Shown here piece by piece: positions 52,237 through 61,352 of a DNA stretch of 64,000 bases. Under the pieces are notes generated by a model. The model was not told where the DNA came from. It did no database searches and saw only the letters and a program-made list of their open reading frames with translations. Made by a program: the position numbers and the translations under genes. Source of the DNA: Rhodococcus coprophilus NBRC 100603 (lineage in GTDB: Bacteria; Actinomycetota; Actinomycetes; Mycobacteriales; Mycobacteriaceae); the NCBI RefSeq assembly GCF_001895045.1, contig NZ_BDAM01000006.1, forward strand, positions 1 through 64,000, in the 5' to 3' direction. Each line of letters begins with the position of its first letter. Within the stretch, counting starts at the first letter, position 1.

Positions 52237-53568
52237 TCAATCGGTCCGCAACTCGATTCCCTTGGTCTCCTTGATGGTGAAGACCGCAATCAGAGTGAGC
52301 AACGCACAGAAGACGAAGTACCCGGCAGGCGCCAAGGAATTCCCGGTGAGGTCGATGAGGTAGGTCGCGATGAACGGCGCGGTGCCGCCGAGACACATGT
52401 TCGTGATGTTGTTGCCCAGCGCGATACCGCTGTAGCGCACGGAGGCCTTGAGCATCTCGACGTAGACGACGAACGAGGCACCGTTCACGACGGACACGCA
52501 GATGAACAGCACCGACTGGCCGAGCACGGCCTGCCAGATCGTTCCGCCCGCCATCAACATGAACATCGGAACGCCCAGCACGGCCGAAGCCACACTACCC
52601 GCGAACAGCACCGGCTTGCGTCCGAACTTGTCGGCCATGTAGCCGGCGATCGGGAGGGTGATCACACCGAGTACCAGTGCGAGCGAAGTCGACAGGAAGG
52701 ACACCGACTTCGTCTGCCCGCCCTCGGTCTGCAGGTAGGTCGCCGCGTACACCGAGGCGATGTAGTAGCCACCGACGATGAGCGCGCCGAGCATGACGAT
52801 CTTGACGACGCTGCCACCCGAGGTCTTCAGCAGTTCGACGAACGGAAGCTTCTTGGTCTCACCTTTGTCCGCGAGTTCCTCGAACTGCGGCGTGTCCTCG
52901 AGATGGTTCCGGATCCAGACACCGACCACACCGATGACGACGCTGAGCAGGAACGGGACACGCCACGCCCATTCGAGGATCTGCTCTTCGGTGAAAACCG
53001 ACGTGATACCAAGGGCGACAAGGGAAGCGACGAGGGAACCGAGATACGTGCCGCTGTTGACGAGGGATGTCTGCGTCGCACGCCAGCGAGCCGGGGCGGA
53101 CTCGGAGACGAACGCGTTGGCGCCGCTGAGTTCGCCGCCCGCGGCGAAGCCCTGCAGACACCGGGCGAGCACCAGCAGCGCCGTGGCCCACACGCCGAGT
53201 GTCGCGTAAGTGGGCATCAAGCCCATGGCTGCGGTGGCCACGACCATCAGCAGGATCGTCCAGGACAGCGCGGTCTTCCGGCCGTACTTGTCGCCGATGT
53301 GTCCGAAGAAGATTCCACCCGGTACCCGGAGGAAGAACGCGACGGCAAATGCCGCGAACGTTCCGAGCAGTGCTGCGGTTTCGTCCTCGGAGACGAAGAA
53401 CAGGGTGGCGACCATCGTCGCCATGTAGCCGTAGATACCGAAGTCGTAGTATTCGACGACGGTGCCGACCACGGCGGCGCGGATGACCTTCGCCGTCGAC
53501 TGCTTGGGCTGCGCGGGCTCTGCGACCGGGGGACTTTCCACGGCAAGTGCCGTGTCGGATCCGAGCAT
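52237..53568 (-). CDS. MHS-family metabolite:H+ symporter
   Basis: A 443-aa MFS permease of the metabolite:H+ symporter (ProP/KgtP/TcuC) group, which imports organic acids, betaines or aromatic acids. Typical features: AAVVGTVVEYYDFGIYGYMA at helix 1, FGHIGDKYGRKTAL at loop 2-3, and RCLQGFAAGGELSGAN at helix 4. ATG 53568 follows AAGGACACACC. It is the last gene of the NTF2/SDR/FAD operon and probably brings in its substrate. Confidence 0.9.
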   Translation of the reverse strand: MLGSDTALAVESPPVAEPAQPKQSTAKVIRAAVVGTVVEYYDFGIYGYMATMVATLFFVSEDETAALLGTFAAFAVAFFLRVPGGIFFGHIGDKYGRKTALSWTILLMVVATAAMGLMPTYATLGVWATALLVLARCLQGFAAGGELSGANAFVSESAPARWRATQTSLVNSGTYLGSLVASLVALGITSVFTEEQILEWAWRVPFLLSVVIGVVGVWIRNHLEDTPQFEELADKGETKKLPFVELLKTSGGSVVKIVMLGALIVGGYYIASVYAATYLQTEGGQTKSVSFLSTSLALVLGVITLPIAGYMADKFGRKPVLFAGSVASAVLGVPMFMLMAGGTIWQAVLGQSVLFICVSVVNGASFVVYVEMLKASVRYSGIALGNNITNMCLGGTAPFIATYLIDLTGNSLAPAGYFVFCALLTLIAVFTIKETKGIELRTD

Positions 53569-53603
53569 GGTGTGTCCTTATGTGATTCGGGGGATGGCCG
53601 GCG

Positions 53604-55061
53604 TCAGACGCCGACTGCGCCCAGTTCGGGGGATGTAGCAGCGGCAGAGGCGCCTGCTGCGTTGCGGCCGGCGATGCGGCCCATGGTCAGGGCGTTGGCG
53701 ATGGCGTTGCCGCCGCCGACGTAGCGGAGACCGAGGATCCCGGCTCCCGCTTCACCGGCCGCGTAGAGGCCGGGTACGACGTTCCCGATTGTGTCGAGAA
53801 CTTCCGCATTGCTGTTGATTTCGAGTCCTGCGTGAGTGCAGACGAGTTCGGCGGGGAGCATCCGCACTGCGTAGAAGGGAGCGTGTGCGATCGGGTCGGG
53901 ATGTGACGTCGAGCCCTTGTTCGCGAGTGTCCGATTCCGCAGGAAATCCTCGTCGATACCGTTGGGCAACTGGGTGTTCCAGCGCTCCACCGTCCTGGCC
54001 AATGCTGCGGCCGGCACGTCCGTCAGCCGCGCGAGTTCCTCGAGGGTATCGGCGCGCAGGGTTCGCCCGGCGTCCGCCTCTTCGGCGATGCGGTCGGCAT
54101 CCCAGTCCGCGTATCCGGTGGGCAGTTCCGTACGGGCCTTCTCGTCGAATACCGCCCACACCGGCCCGTCCTGAAGGTCCATGATGCCGCCGGACACCGC
54201 GTAGGACGCGTCTTCGTCCATGAACCGCCGGCCCGCCTTGTTGACGTAGAGCCGGGACTTGGGCGGAAACCCCGCCTGCCAGTGGTGAAGATGCTGGAAG
54301 TACGCGGTCGGGAGCATCAATCCCCAGCCGTCACCGGCGATCGCGGAACCGACCTGCTCACCGAAACGCAGGTGGTCACCGCGACTACCCGGCGCGGCGA
54401 CAACGAATAGCGATTCGCCGGCCTGCAAGGCATACGGGTAGTAACGCTGCAGCAGGTCCGGGTCCTGGGCGAAACCCCCGGACGCGACGACGACAGCGTG
54501 CGCCCGCACTTCGATGTCGTCCGCGACGACGCCGGCCACACGTCCGTCGTCGACGAGGAGGCGCTGCACTCGGGTGCCGAGGATCGCTTCGACCCCCTGT
54601 GCGCGTCGCGCACGATCGAGGGTCTGCACCAAGCCGTATCCCTGGTCCTTCGGGACATGGCCGCGCCAGACGTCCTCGACCCCGGCCTGGCACAGCCCGG
54701 GCATGTGGGCGTTCGACGACACCCGCGCCGGAATCTCCAGTCCCAGGCCGAGAAGCCATTCGAGGGTGGGACCGGCGTTGTCGCAGAAGGCGCGAACCAA
54801 GCCTGGGTTGAGCACCCAGTGATTGAGATCCATGTAGTGCTGGAAGAACTTCTCGGCGCTGTCCTCGATACCGAGCCCGTGCTGCACGCTGGTGCCTGCC
54901 GCAGTGAACAGCCCGGCGGACAGCTGCGTCGAGCCGCCCAACTCCGTCTCCGACTCGAAGAGCAACACGCTCGCGCCGGCCTCGGCCGCGGATACTGCTG
55001 CGGCCAGCCCCGCGCCGCCGCCGCCGATCACCACCACGTCGATGATGTCGTCGTCGATCAT
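53604..55061 (-). CDS. FAD-dependent dehydrogenase of the fumarate-reductase/KstD flavoprotein family
   Basis: A 485-aa flavoprotein. The FAD-binding [20 protein letters not shown] is at residue ~12, and the C-terminal FAD motif is [20 protein letters not shown]. The family includes fumarate and urocanate reductases, 3-ketosteroid dehydrogenases and tricarballylate dehydrogenase TcuA. No signal peptide or flavocytochrome domain is seen. Its ATG overlaps the upstream SDR stop by 4 nt (ATGA). With an MHS symporter downstream, a carboxylate or cyclic ketone substrate is plausible. Which one is not shown. Confidence 0.87.
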   Translation of the reverse strand: MIDDDIIDVVVIGGGGAGLAAAVSAAEAGASVLLFESETELGGSTQLSAGLFTAAGTSVQHGLGIEDSAEKFFQHYMDLNHWVLNPGLVRAFCDNAGPTLEWLLGLGLEIPARVSSNAHMPGLCQAGVEDVWRGHVPKDQGYGLVQTLDRARRAQGVEAILGTRVQRLLVDDGRVAGVVADDIEVRAHAVVVASGGFAQDPDLLQRYYPYALQAGESLFVVAAPGSRGDHLRFGEQVGSAIAGDGWGLMLPTAYFQHLHHWQAGFPPKSRLYVNKAGRRFMDEDASYAVSGGIMDLQDGPVWAVFDEKARTELPTGYADWDADRIAEEADAGRTLRADTLEELARLTDVPAAALARTVERWNTQLPNGIDEDFLRNRTLANKGSTSHPDPIAHAPFYAVRMLPAELVCTHAGLEINSNAEVLDTIGNVVPGLYAAGEAGAGILGLRYVGGGNAIANALTMGRIAGRNAAGASAAATSPELGAVGV

Positions 55062-55855
55062 GACAGTTGGTCTCCCGTTTCCTTGATGATGCGGTGGTAC
55101 AGCCCGTTCGAGGTCAGACCGCCGTCGACAGTGAGTTCGCTCCCGGTCATGTAGCTGGAGCGGTCGGACAGCAGAAACAGGACGGCGTCGGTCACCTCGT
55201 CGGCCGTAGCCATCCGTCCCGCCGGGATGCTCTCGAGAGCCGCGCCGACGAATGCGTCGGCACCCTCGAGAAGCGACGTGCGGACGAGGCCGGGATGCAC
55301 CGAGTTCACCCGGATACCCCACTTTGCGAAGTTGCCGGCTGCGGATTTCGACAATCCCCGCAGTCCCCACTTGCTCGACGAATAGGCAGGAGAGAAGTAA
55401 CCGATCTGCCCTGCGATCGACGAGATGTTGACGATCGCACCGCCGCCTCCGTCGCGCATCAGGGGTGCGACGGCTTTGATCCCGTGGAAGGGGCCGAACA
55501 GGTTGATACGCATGGTGGTTTCCCACACGTCGTCCGGGGTGTCCATGAACTCGAGTCTGCGCGAGATCCCGGCGTTGTTGACGAGACCACCGAGTTCGCC
55601 ACGCAGCGAGCGGATCTCGCCGACCACACGGTCCCACGCAGCGGCATCGGTCACGTCGAGCGTGTGCGCCGACGCGGACCCTCCGGCTGATCTGATCTCT
55701 TCGGCTACGGGCTCCGCATCCACGACATCTGCGAGGCACACATGAACACCGCGGGCGGCGAGCGCGCGGGAGTGGTTGGCGCCCATGCCTCCTGCCGCAC
55801 CGGTGACGAGTACGACCGAGGGGTAGGTCGTAGCGTCCGCCACTGTGTCAGACAT
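55058..55855 (-). CDS. Short-chain dehydrogenase/reductase (catabolic operon, second)
   Basis: A classical SDR, 265 aa. Cofactor motif [22 protein letters not shown], catalytic Ser in VNISSIAG and AYSSSKWGL (YxxxK). NAD preference is likely from the acidic DVVD after the second strand. ATG 55855 overlaps the preceding SDR by 8 nt; the stop overlaps the FAD gene by 4 nt. It acts with its neighbours on an unknown alcohol or diol. Confidence 0.87.
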   Translation of the reverse strand: MSDTVADATTYPSVVLVTGAAGGMGANHSRALAARGVHVCLADVVDAEPVAEEIRSAGGSASAHTLDVTDAAAWDRVVGEIRSLRGELGGLVNNAGISRRLEFMDTPDDVWETTMRINLFGPFHGIKAVAPLMRDGGGGAIVNISSIAGQIGYFSPAYSSSKWGLRGLSKSAAGNFAKWGIRVNSVHPGLVRTSLLEGADAFVGAALESIPAGRMATADEVTDAVLFLLSDRSSYMTGSELTVDGGLTSNGLYHRIIKETGDQLS

Positions 55856-56678
55856 GCCGAGACCCACCGTCCACTGCGATGGAGTGACCGGTGACGTAAC
55901 GCGCACTGTCCGAGAGCAGGAACAGGAGTGGGCCGAAGACCTCTTCGGGAGCACCGAGGCGGTGGAGCGGGACGGAGTCTAGAGCGCGTGCCAATGCGGC
56001 GGGATCCTCCTGGACCCAGCGGGTCATCTCGGTGTCGATGTACCCGGGCGCAATCGAATTGACGCGAATACCTTTGTCGCCCAGTTCGACTGCCAACGAT
56101 TCGGTGAGGTGAGCAACGGCCGCCTTCGAAGTGCAGTACGCACCACGACCCTTACGGACACGCAGGGCAGAGACCGAGGACATGTTGACGATCGCCCCGC
56201 CCTGTTCCATGTGCCGCGACGCCGCCTGCGCGCCGAACAGCACACCCTCGACATTGACGTCCAAGGTCAAGGCGATCTGCTCGCGGGTGATGTCGTCGAC
56301 GAGGGCGAACGGGAAGACGCCGGCGTTGTTGATCCAGAAGTCGATCCGGCCGAACTCTCGGAGTGCAACCTGCGCAAGCGCTTCGTGCTCGTCGGGATCG
56401 GTGACGTCCACGCGGGCACCGACGACCGTACCCGGCTGGGCCACGAGGGACTCCGTCGCCAGTTCTGCGTTGATCTGCTGGGCGGTCTCCTTCATCTGAG
56501 TGTCGTTGATGTCGCCGCCGACGACATTCACGCCCCGCGTCGCCAGACCGCGAGCGAACTGGGCGCCCATGCCGCGCGCGGCCCCGGTGATGACGGCGGT
56601 CTTACCGGCCATCTCGGGGTACGCGGCCGCGATGGGGGTGGTAACGGTGCGGCCCGGGTTCTGAGCGTCAACGGTCAT
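55848..56678 (-). CDS. Short-chain dehydrogenase/reductase (catabolic operon, first)
   Basis: A classical SDR, 276 aa. Cofactor motif [28 protein letters not shown], catalytic Ser in VNMSSVSA and AYCTSKAAV (YxxxK). The N-terminus carries ~20 extra residues. ATG 56678 follows AAGGA at 10 nt. Two SDRs in a row in one operon suggest two successive oxidations, or the two stereo-forms of one alcohol. Confidence 0.87.
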   Translation of the reverse strand: MTVDAQNPGRTVTTPIAAAYPEMAGKTAVITGAARGMGAQFARGLATRGVNVVGGDINDTQMKETAQQINAELATESLVAQPGTVVGARVDVTDPDEHEALAQVALREFGRIDFWINNAGVFPFALVDDITREQIALTLDVNVEGVLFGAQAASRHMEQGGAIVNMSSVSALRVRKGRGAYCTSKAAVAHLTESLAVELGDKGIRVNSIAPGYIDTEMTRWVQEDPAALARALDSVPLHRLGAPEEVFGPLLFLLSDSARYVTGHSIAVDGGSRHV

Positions 56679-56735
56679 GATGCGTGATCCTTCGAAAGAG
56701 TGAAACGGTTGTGGTCCGACGCGCACAGGGACGTG

Positions 56736-57134
56736 TCAGGAGTCGTCGCGCCGGACGGTGCGTTGGGCAATGAGCCATGAATAGTTCTGGCGGACAAGGT
56801 GGTCCGCGATCGTGGTGAATCTGACCAGACGGGAGTCTCCGCCACGCGCCGTCGCCACGATCTGCAGGTAGGCGCGTACGTCCAGGGTCTCGTCGTCGAC
56901 GGCAACGACGTCGACATTGGTGATCACATGGCGATGGACTTCTCCGGCGTCTCGCGCACGCTCGAAGAAAAGCTCTGCGAAGCGCGTGAGTTCGTCCGTG
57001 CCGACGACGGGAGCCGGATAGCTGGGCGAGTGGAACTCCCCGTCCGCTACGAATGTCTCTGCCCATTCGCGCGCCGATCCGCCGTCGATGAGGTGACTCT
57101 GCCGGCCGTAGAGCTGGTGAACCTCCGCGAGCAC
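56736..57134 (-). CDS. NTF2-like (SnoaL-fold) protein
   Basis: A small alpha/beta cone protein of the nuclear-transport-factor-2 superfamily, about 132 aa. Recognisable pieces are LYGRQSHLIDGGSAREWAET, DGEFHSPSYPAPVVG and LRVRAYLQIVA-like VRAYLQIVATARGG. Relatives act as dehydratases, isomerases or hydrolases. The start is uncertain: GTG 57134 has AGGAGG 11 nt upstream; GTG 57170 or TTG 57206 would add 12-24 residues. It is the first gene of the operon and diverges from the IclR gene. Confidence 0.75.
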   Translation of the reverse strand: MLAEVHQLYGRQSHLIDGGSAREWAETFVADGEFHSPSYPAPVVGTDELTRFAELFFERARDAGEVHRHVITNVDVVAVDDETLDVRAYLQIVATARGGDSRLVRFTTIADHLVRQNYSWLIAQRTVRRDDS

Positions 57135-57185
57135 TGTCGCGGAGACCTCCTGGCAACTGCGTGAGACCACCTTGGGACCGTCCTT

Positions 57186-57204
57186 GTGTGCGATAATCGC
57201 ACAC
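57186..57204. promoter_or_regulatory. Perfect 19-bp palindrome between the catabolic operon and iclR
   Basis: GTGTGCGAT-A-ATCGCACAC, symmetric at every position. A further half-site GTGCGAT follows at 57208-57214. It lies between two divergent genes, one an IclR regulator, and is the strongest operator candidate in the window. Confidence 0.75.
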
Positions 57205-57269
57205 AATGTGCGATTAATGATGATGGTAAGTGTTACAGTTCACAAACGTCAAGGGAGGTAACCGGGGAC

Positions 57270-58004
57270 ATGTCGGGTGCAGGGCAACAGACCGTAGAAC
57301 CGCAGGCACTGGGGCGATCCCCCGTGGAACTCGATGCAGGAATGTCGAAGACGCTTCATAACGGTCTCTCGATCCTGGAGTTGCTCGCCGCCCACCCGCA
57401 CGGAATGTCGATCACGGAAATCGCCGAGGGCATCGGCGTACACCGCACGGTGGCACACCGGCTCCTCCGCACTCTCGAAGCGCACCGGTTGTGCCGGCGC
57501 GACGAGCACAAGGTCATTTCACTGGGCGCGAGCCTGGTCACTCTGGCGGAATCGGTCGAGCAGGACCTGCGCACACTCGCCCGGCCGATCCTCGAAGAAC
57601 TCGCCGACACCGTCGGAGCGACGGCACACCTCGTGGTCCGGGAATCGGACACCCATGTGCGAGCGATGATGGTGGTCGAGCCCCGGCGATCCGACGTACA
57701 CATCGCGTTTCGGCCCGGTCAATTGGACCCGATCGACCGCGGTTCCGCCGGTATGGCGATCCTCGCGGCCCAACCCCCGAAGGAAGGCGAACGGCGCGAG
57801 GTGACCGAGGCTCGCCGTGCCGGATATGCGATCTCGGCAGGCGAGATCATCTCGGCGACGATAGGCATCTCCGCTGCGCTGTCCAGGCGCCCCGGCAGCA
57901 CCCAGGCCGCGATCGGTATCTCGGTGTTCGACGCGACCGACGAAGAACGGCTCGCCGGTGCGGTAACCACAGCAGCGCGAACGCTCGGGGACCTGCTCCG
58001 CTGA
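57270..58004 (+). CDS. IclR-family regulator of the adjacent catabolic operon
   Basis: A 244-aa regulator. The winged helix is MSITEIAEGIGVHRTVAHRL (about residues 50-70) and the effector domain starts EELADTVGATAHLV. ATG 57270 follows GGGAGG at about 9 nt. It diverges from the NTF2-like gene with a perfect palindrome between, and is the likely regulator of that operon. IclR proteins usually bind a carboxylate or aromatic intermediate of the pathway they control. Confidence 0.9.
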   Translation: MSGAGQQTVEPQALGRSPVELDAGMSKTLHNGLSILELLAAHPHGMSITEIAEGIGVHRTVAHRLLRTLEAHRLCRRDEHKVISLGASLVTLAESVEQDLRTLARPILEELADTVGATAHLVVRESDTHVRAMMVVEPRRSDVHIAFRPGQLDPIDRGSAGMAILAAQPPKEGERREVTEARRAGYAISAGEIISATIGISAALSRRPGSTQAAIGISVFDATDEERLAGAVTTAARTLGDLLR

Positions 58005-58099
58005 CCAGCGTCCGGCCGGACGCTCGTCGACAGCGCATATGCGTGTGAGCCCTCGTCGGGCACCCCCGTGTGCGCTCGAGCACTCGGTTCCACGAATCA

Positions 58100-58113
58100 G
58101 CACACATGTGTGC
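58100..58113. promoter_or_regulatory. 14-bp palindrome upstream of the DUF3533-like gene
   Basis: GCACACATGTGTGC, perfect, 12 nt before the GTG start. Overlaps where the transcript or ribosome site would be, so a bound protein would block expression. Confidence 0.45.
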
Positions 58114-58124
58114 ACAATCGTGGA

Positions 58125-59468
58125 GTGAGTTTTCCCGATACCTCGGTCGATCCGCATCGGCACACGCTGCGCGGTCCCCGTTTCTGGCTGGCGCCGCTCG
58201 TAGTCGTCACCGCGGTGATGGCCGCCTTGGGCTACTTCTATCTCGGCAGCATGCTCGAACCATCCGCAAACCTGCGCGAGTTCCCGATGGCGATCGTCAA
58301 CCAGGACGTGGGCGACGTCATGCCGGGTTCCGACGCCCATCGCAACCTCGGAACAGAGATCACCGGAGCTGTTCTCGACGGCATCGATTCCGAGCGGATC
58401 GATCTGCAGGAAATGGGAATCGCTGCTGCGCACCAGGGGCTGGACAGCGGCGACCTTTACGGCGCGATCGTCATTCCGAGCGACTTCACCAAGCGCACCT
58501 CGATCCTCGCGCAAGCCAGCGTTGTCCCCGGTGACATCGAGAAGCCCGTCATCACCGTCTACAGCAACCCACGCACCGGAACCTTCGCGTCGGCAATCGT
58601 GGGGATCATCGGCGACGAAGCCATGACCACGGTCAATACCTCCGTCGGTGCAGAACTCACGAAAACTGTCACCGCGACGCTCGCGGAGACCGCACCCGAT
58701 CTCCAGCTCTCGGGCGGCAGCAAGCTCACCCTCGCGGAACCGATCAACGTCCTCTCCGTCGAGCACAAACCCCTGCCGGCGCACACCGGTTCGGGATTGT
58801 CTGCCTTCTACTACACGCTCCTCCTGATCCTCGCGGGTTTCACGGGCGCGACAATCGTCAGCTCGATCGTCGATTCCGCGCTGGGATTCGTGCCCACCGA
58901 GTACGGCCCGCTCTACATCACCAAAGAAACCACGAAGATGTCGCGGCTGCGGGTGTTGTTCCTCAAATGGGCCATCATGGTCGTGCTCGCCCTGGTGGTC
59001 TCCGCCCTCTACCTCTGGATCGGCACCGCACTCGGGATGCCGGTGGCGCGACCGCTGCTGCTCTGGGAGTACGGAGCGCTTGCCATCACGGCTGTCGGAG
59101 TCACCTCGCTCGCGGTGATGTCCGTGTTCGGACCGGCCGGCTTGCTCGTGAACCTGATGCTGTTCGTCGTGCTGGGCCTCCCCTCGTCGGGAGGCACGAT
59201 CCCCATCGAGGCGTCGCCGCCGCTGTTCGAATGGCTTGCGACTTTCGAGCCGATGCACCAGATCTACCTCGCGGTTCGCGCGATCCTCTACTTCGACGGA
59301 AATCTCTCCGCCGGCCTCGCCGAGGGCACGAAGATGACCCTCGTCGGCCTCGGAGTCGGTCTGCTGCTCGGGATCGTGGTGACGTGGATCTACGATCGGC
59401 GCGGCTTCCACCGCATTCCGGATGCACCCGGGACCACTCGCACCCTCTCGACCGTCACCACCGGGTAG
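58125..59468 (+). CDS. Multi-helix membrane protein, DUF3533/YhgE-like
   Basis: A 447-aa membrane protein. One N-terminal helix (FWLAPLVVVTAVMAALGYFYL) is followed by a large outside domain (about 55-225), then five or six C-terminal helices from AFYYTLLLILAGFTGATIVS. This resembles the ABC-2-like/DUF3533 and YhgE/Pip proteins. GTG 58125 fits the family start. Function unknown; such proteins are linked with export or envelope stress. A palindrome precedes it. Confidence 0.78.
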   Translation: MSFPDTSVDPHRHTLRGPRFWLAPLVVVTAVMAALGYFYLGSMLEPSANLREFPMAIVNQDVGDVMPGSDAHRNLGTEITGAVLDGIDSERIDLQEMGIAAAHQGLDSGDLYGAIVIPSDFTKRTSILAQASVVPGDIEKPVITVYSNPRTGTFASAIVGIIGDEAMTTVNTSVGAELTKTVTATLAETAPDLQLSGGSKLTLAEPINVLSVEHKPLPAHTGSGLSAFYYTLLLILAGFTGATIVSSIVDSALGFVPTEYGPLYITKETTKMSRLRVLFLKWAIMVVLALVVSALYLWIGTALGMPVARPLLLWEYGALAITAVGVTSLAVMSVFGPAGLLVNLMLFVVLGLPSSGGTIPIEASPPLFEWLATFEPMHQIYLAVRAILYFDGNLSAGLAEGTKMTLVGLGVGLLLGIVVTWIYDRRGFHRIPDAPGTTRTLSTVTTG

Positions 59469-59480
59469 TCGGCGCAACGG

Positions 59481-59502
59481 AACCCCACCGCATGTCGGGG
59501 TT
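59481..59502 (+). terminator. Weak hairpin after the DUF3533-like gene
   Basis: AACCCC pairs with GGGGTT over a 10-nt loop, 13 nt after the stop. Weak. The remaining gap to 59657 shows no convincing gene. Confidence 0.4.
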
Positions 59503-59657
59503 GCGGCGGGGCTCCGCACGATCACCGTAGTCGCGGCGGCCACCCCTCGACCGGCCCGTACCGGGTGAAACCAGGGGTGAAGCCGATCTTGGGTCCCCCG
59601 GCGAACCGGTCGGCGGGCGGCGTGGAAGCCGCATTCGACGGGGGGCACACTTGAGCG

Positions 59658-61217
59658 GTGCGCACCGTCGTCGTCCCCCATCCCGCCGGTGGTGGTGCCG
59701 TGCGCGGCGCCAGTACCGTCACCGTCGACGAGAACGGAACACCCGGCGCTCCGGTGCGACACCACCGCGACCTCCCTGCCGCGGTGCACGAGATCGAAGC
59801 CGCCGATCACCCCCGATGGGTCTGGACCTCGACGTCGTCGGTATACCCCGAACTTCTCCGCGCGGGTGTGCGCGTCCAGCGATGCCACGACCTGGCAACG
59901 ACGGGCGCGATATTGAGCATGCGCGACGGCGTGCCGGTCGCGCCCTCCGACGACCCGGTCGACGAACGGCCCGGACTGTTCGACGCCGCGCCCGCCCTCG
60001 ACGTGGACACCGTCGTCGCGCGGTTTGCCGAGCAGCGTCGGCGCATCACCGGCGATCCCCGTCTGGAACTCCTCGTCGCCGCAGAATCGGCAGGGACGTT
60101 GGCCGCCGCCGAGATGGGTTTCGGTGGACTGCCGTTCTCCGCCGAATCCCACCGCCGCCTCCTCGAACGCACACTCGGCCCTCGGCCCACCGGTTACGAG
60201 ATGCCTGCGCGGATCGCCGAAGTGACCGAAGAAATCAGCGCGGTGTTCGGCCGTCCGATCAATCCTGCGTCGCACACCGAGGTGCTCGACGCCTTCCGAC
60301 GGGAAGGCATCGACGTCTCGTCGACGCGCAAGCACATCCTGCGTGAGGTCGACCATCCCGCCGTACCGTTACTGCTGCGGCACCGCGACCTGTCGAAGCT
60401 GTTCAGTACCAACGGATGGCACTGGCTCGACACCTGGGTGCACGGCAACCGGTTCCGGCCCGTCTACGTTCCGGGTGCCGTCGTCTCGGGGCGCTGGGCG
60501 AGCCGCGGTGGTGGCGCGCTCCAAATCCCCAAGGCACTCCGCACCAGCGTGGTTGCCGACCCCGGATGGACGTTCGTCGTCGCCGACGCGGGGCAACTCG
60601 AACCGAGAATCCTTGCGGCGATGTCCGGTGATCGCCGGATGGTTGCCGCCGCCGGCGAGGACGACCTCTACGCGCCTGTCGCGGCCACTGCCTTTTCCGG
60701 CGACCGCGCGAAGGCGAAGGTCGCGGTGCTCGGTGTGCTGTACGGCGCGACCTCCGGCGACTCTCGCTCGTTGCTCGCCGTTCTCCGCAAGAGCTTCCCG
60801 GACGCGGTTGAGTTCGTCGAACGCGCAGCACGCGCGGGTGAGCGCGGCGAGGTCGTGCATTCTTGGCTGGGACGGGCATGCCCACCGGCACCGTCGAGTT
60901 TCCAGTCCGAGGGTGACCTTCGTGCTCGCGGGCGTTTCACCCGCAACTTCGTCGTGCAGGCGACCGCTGCGGAGTGGGCCTTGTGCCTGCTCGCTGAACT
61001 GCGACGGCGACTGTCCACCGATCCTGATCCGAGCGCAGGTGAACTCGTGTTCTTCCAGCACGACGAAGTCGTGGTGCACACCCGCAATCCGTCGCTCGCG
61101 GCAGCGCACATCACCGCCTCGGTGGAGGTCGCCACACGACTGATGTTCGGTAACACCCGGGTCCGGTTCCCCATGAAGACGGCTGTTCGCACGACCTACG
61201 CCGACGATTCCGAATAA
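59658..61217 (+). CDS. Pol I-like family A DNA polymerase (actinobacterial, no 5' nuclease)
   Basis: Single-gene family A polymerase, 519 aa, annotated in related genomes as a bifunctional 3'-5' exonuclease/polymerase. Motif A is VADAGQLEPRILA (catalytic Asp and Glu kept; the usual Tyr-Ser become Ala-Gly). Motif B is RAKAKVAVLGVLYG (Lys and Tyr kept, the Phe762 position is Leu). Motif C is FFQHDEVVVH. I find no intact DEDD exonuclease motifs in the first 200 residues, and no 5' nuclease domain. The start is GTG 59658. Probably a repair or gap-filling polymerase. Confidence 0.88.
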   Translation: MRTVVVPHPAGGGAVRGASTVTVDENGTPGAPVRHHRDLPAAVHEIEAADHPRWVWTSTSSVYPELLRAGVRVQRCHDLATTGAILSMRDGVPVAPSDDPVDERPGLFDAAPALDVDTVVARFAEQRRRITGDPRLELLVAAESAGTLAAAEMGFGGLPFSAESHRRLLERTLGPRPTGYEMPARIAEVTEEISAVFGRPINPASHTEVLDAFRREGIDVSSTRKHILREVDHPAVPLLLRHRDLSKLFSTNGWHWLDTWVHGNRFRPVYVPGAVVSGRWASRGGGALQIPKALRTSVVADPGWTFVVADAGQLEPRILAAMSGDRRMVAAAGEDDLYAPVAATAFSGDRAKAKVAVLGVLYGATSGDSRSLLAVLRKSFPDAVEFVERAARAGERGEVVHSWLGRACPPAPSSFQSEGDLRARGRFTRNFVVQATAAEWALCLLAELRRRLSTDPDPSAGELVFFQHDEVVVHTRNPSLAAAHITASVEVATRLMFGNTRVRFPMKTAVRTTYADDSE

Positions 61218-61263
61218 GCGCTCGTTGCTGCGGAGATCGCTGCGCCCCAACGCCGCCATTCAG

Positions 61264-61331
61264 AGAGCACTGCTCTTGACTGTCCCTTCGCAGTCGCGCA
61301 CACTGGTATCAATTCGAGAGCACCGCTCTCG
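61264..61331 (+). promoter_or_regulatory. Paired AGAGCACYGCTCT operators around the promoter of the Ddn-like gene
   Basis: AGAGC-ACT-GCTCT (61264-61276) and CGAGAGC-ACC-GCTCTCG (61315-61331) are nearly identical inverted repeats 52 bp apart. TTGACT overlaps the end of the first. They are typical of TetR-family operators. No TetR gene is adjacent, so the regulator is probably encoded elsewhere. Confidence 0.65.
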
Positions 61332-61352
61332 GAACTAGCCGAAGGAATCGTC

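Noticed and set aside
59522-59722. 66-codon minus-strand frame ending near 59522, possible small gene
   Set aside because: The end reads a somewhat protein-like segment (GGPKIGFTPGFTRYGPVEGW), but it overlaps the polymerase start and lacks a ribosome site or known family.
57519-60356. 945-codon minus-strand open frame across iclR, the membrane gene and the polymerase
   Set aside because: Spans three recognised plus-strand genes and has no recognisable domain; a codon-bias shadow.
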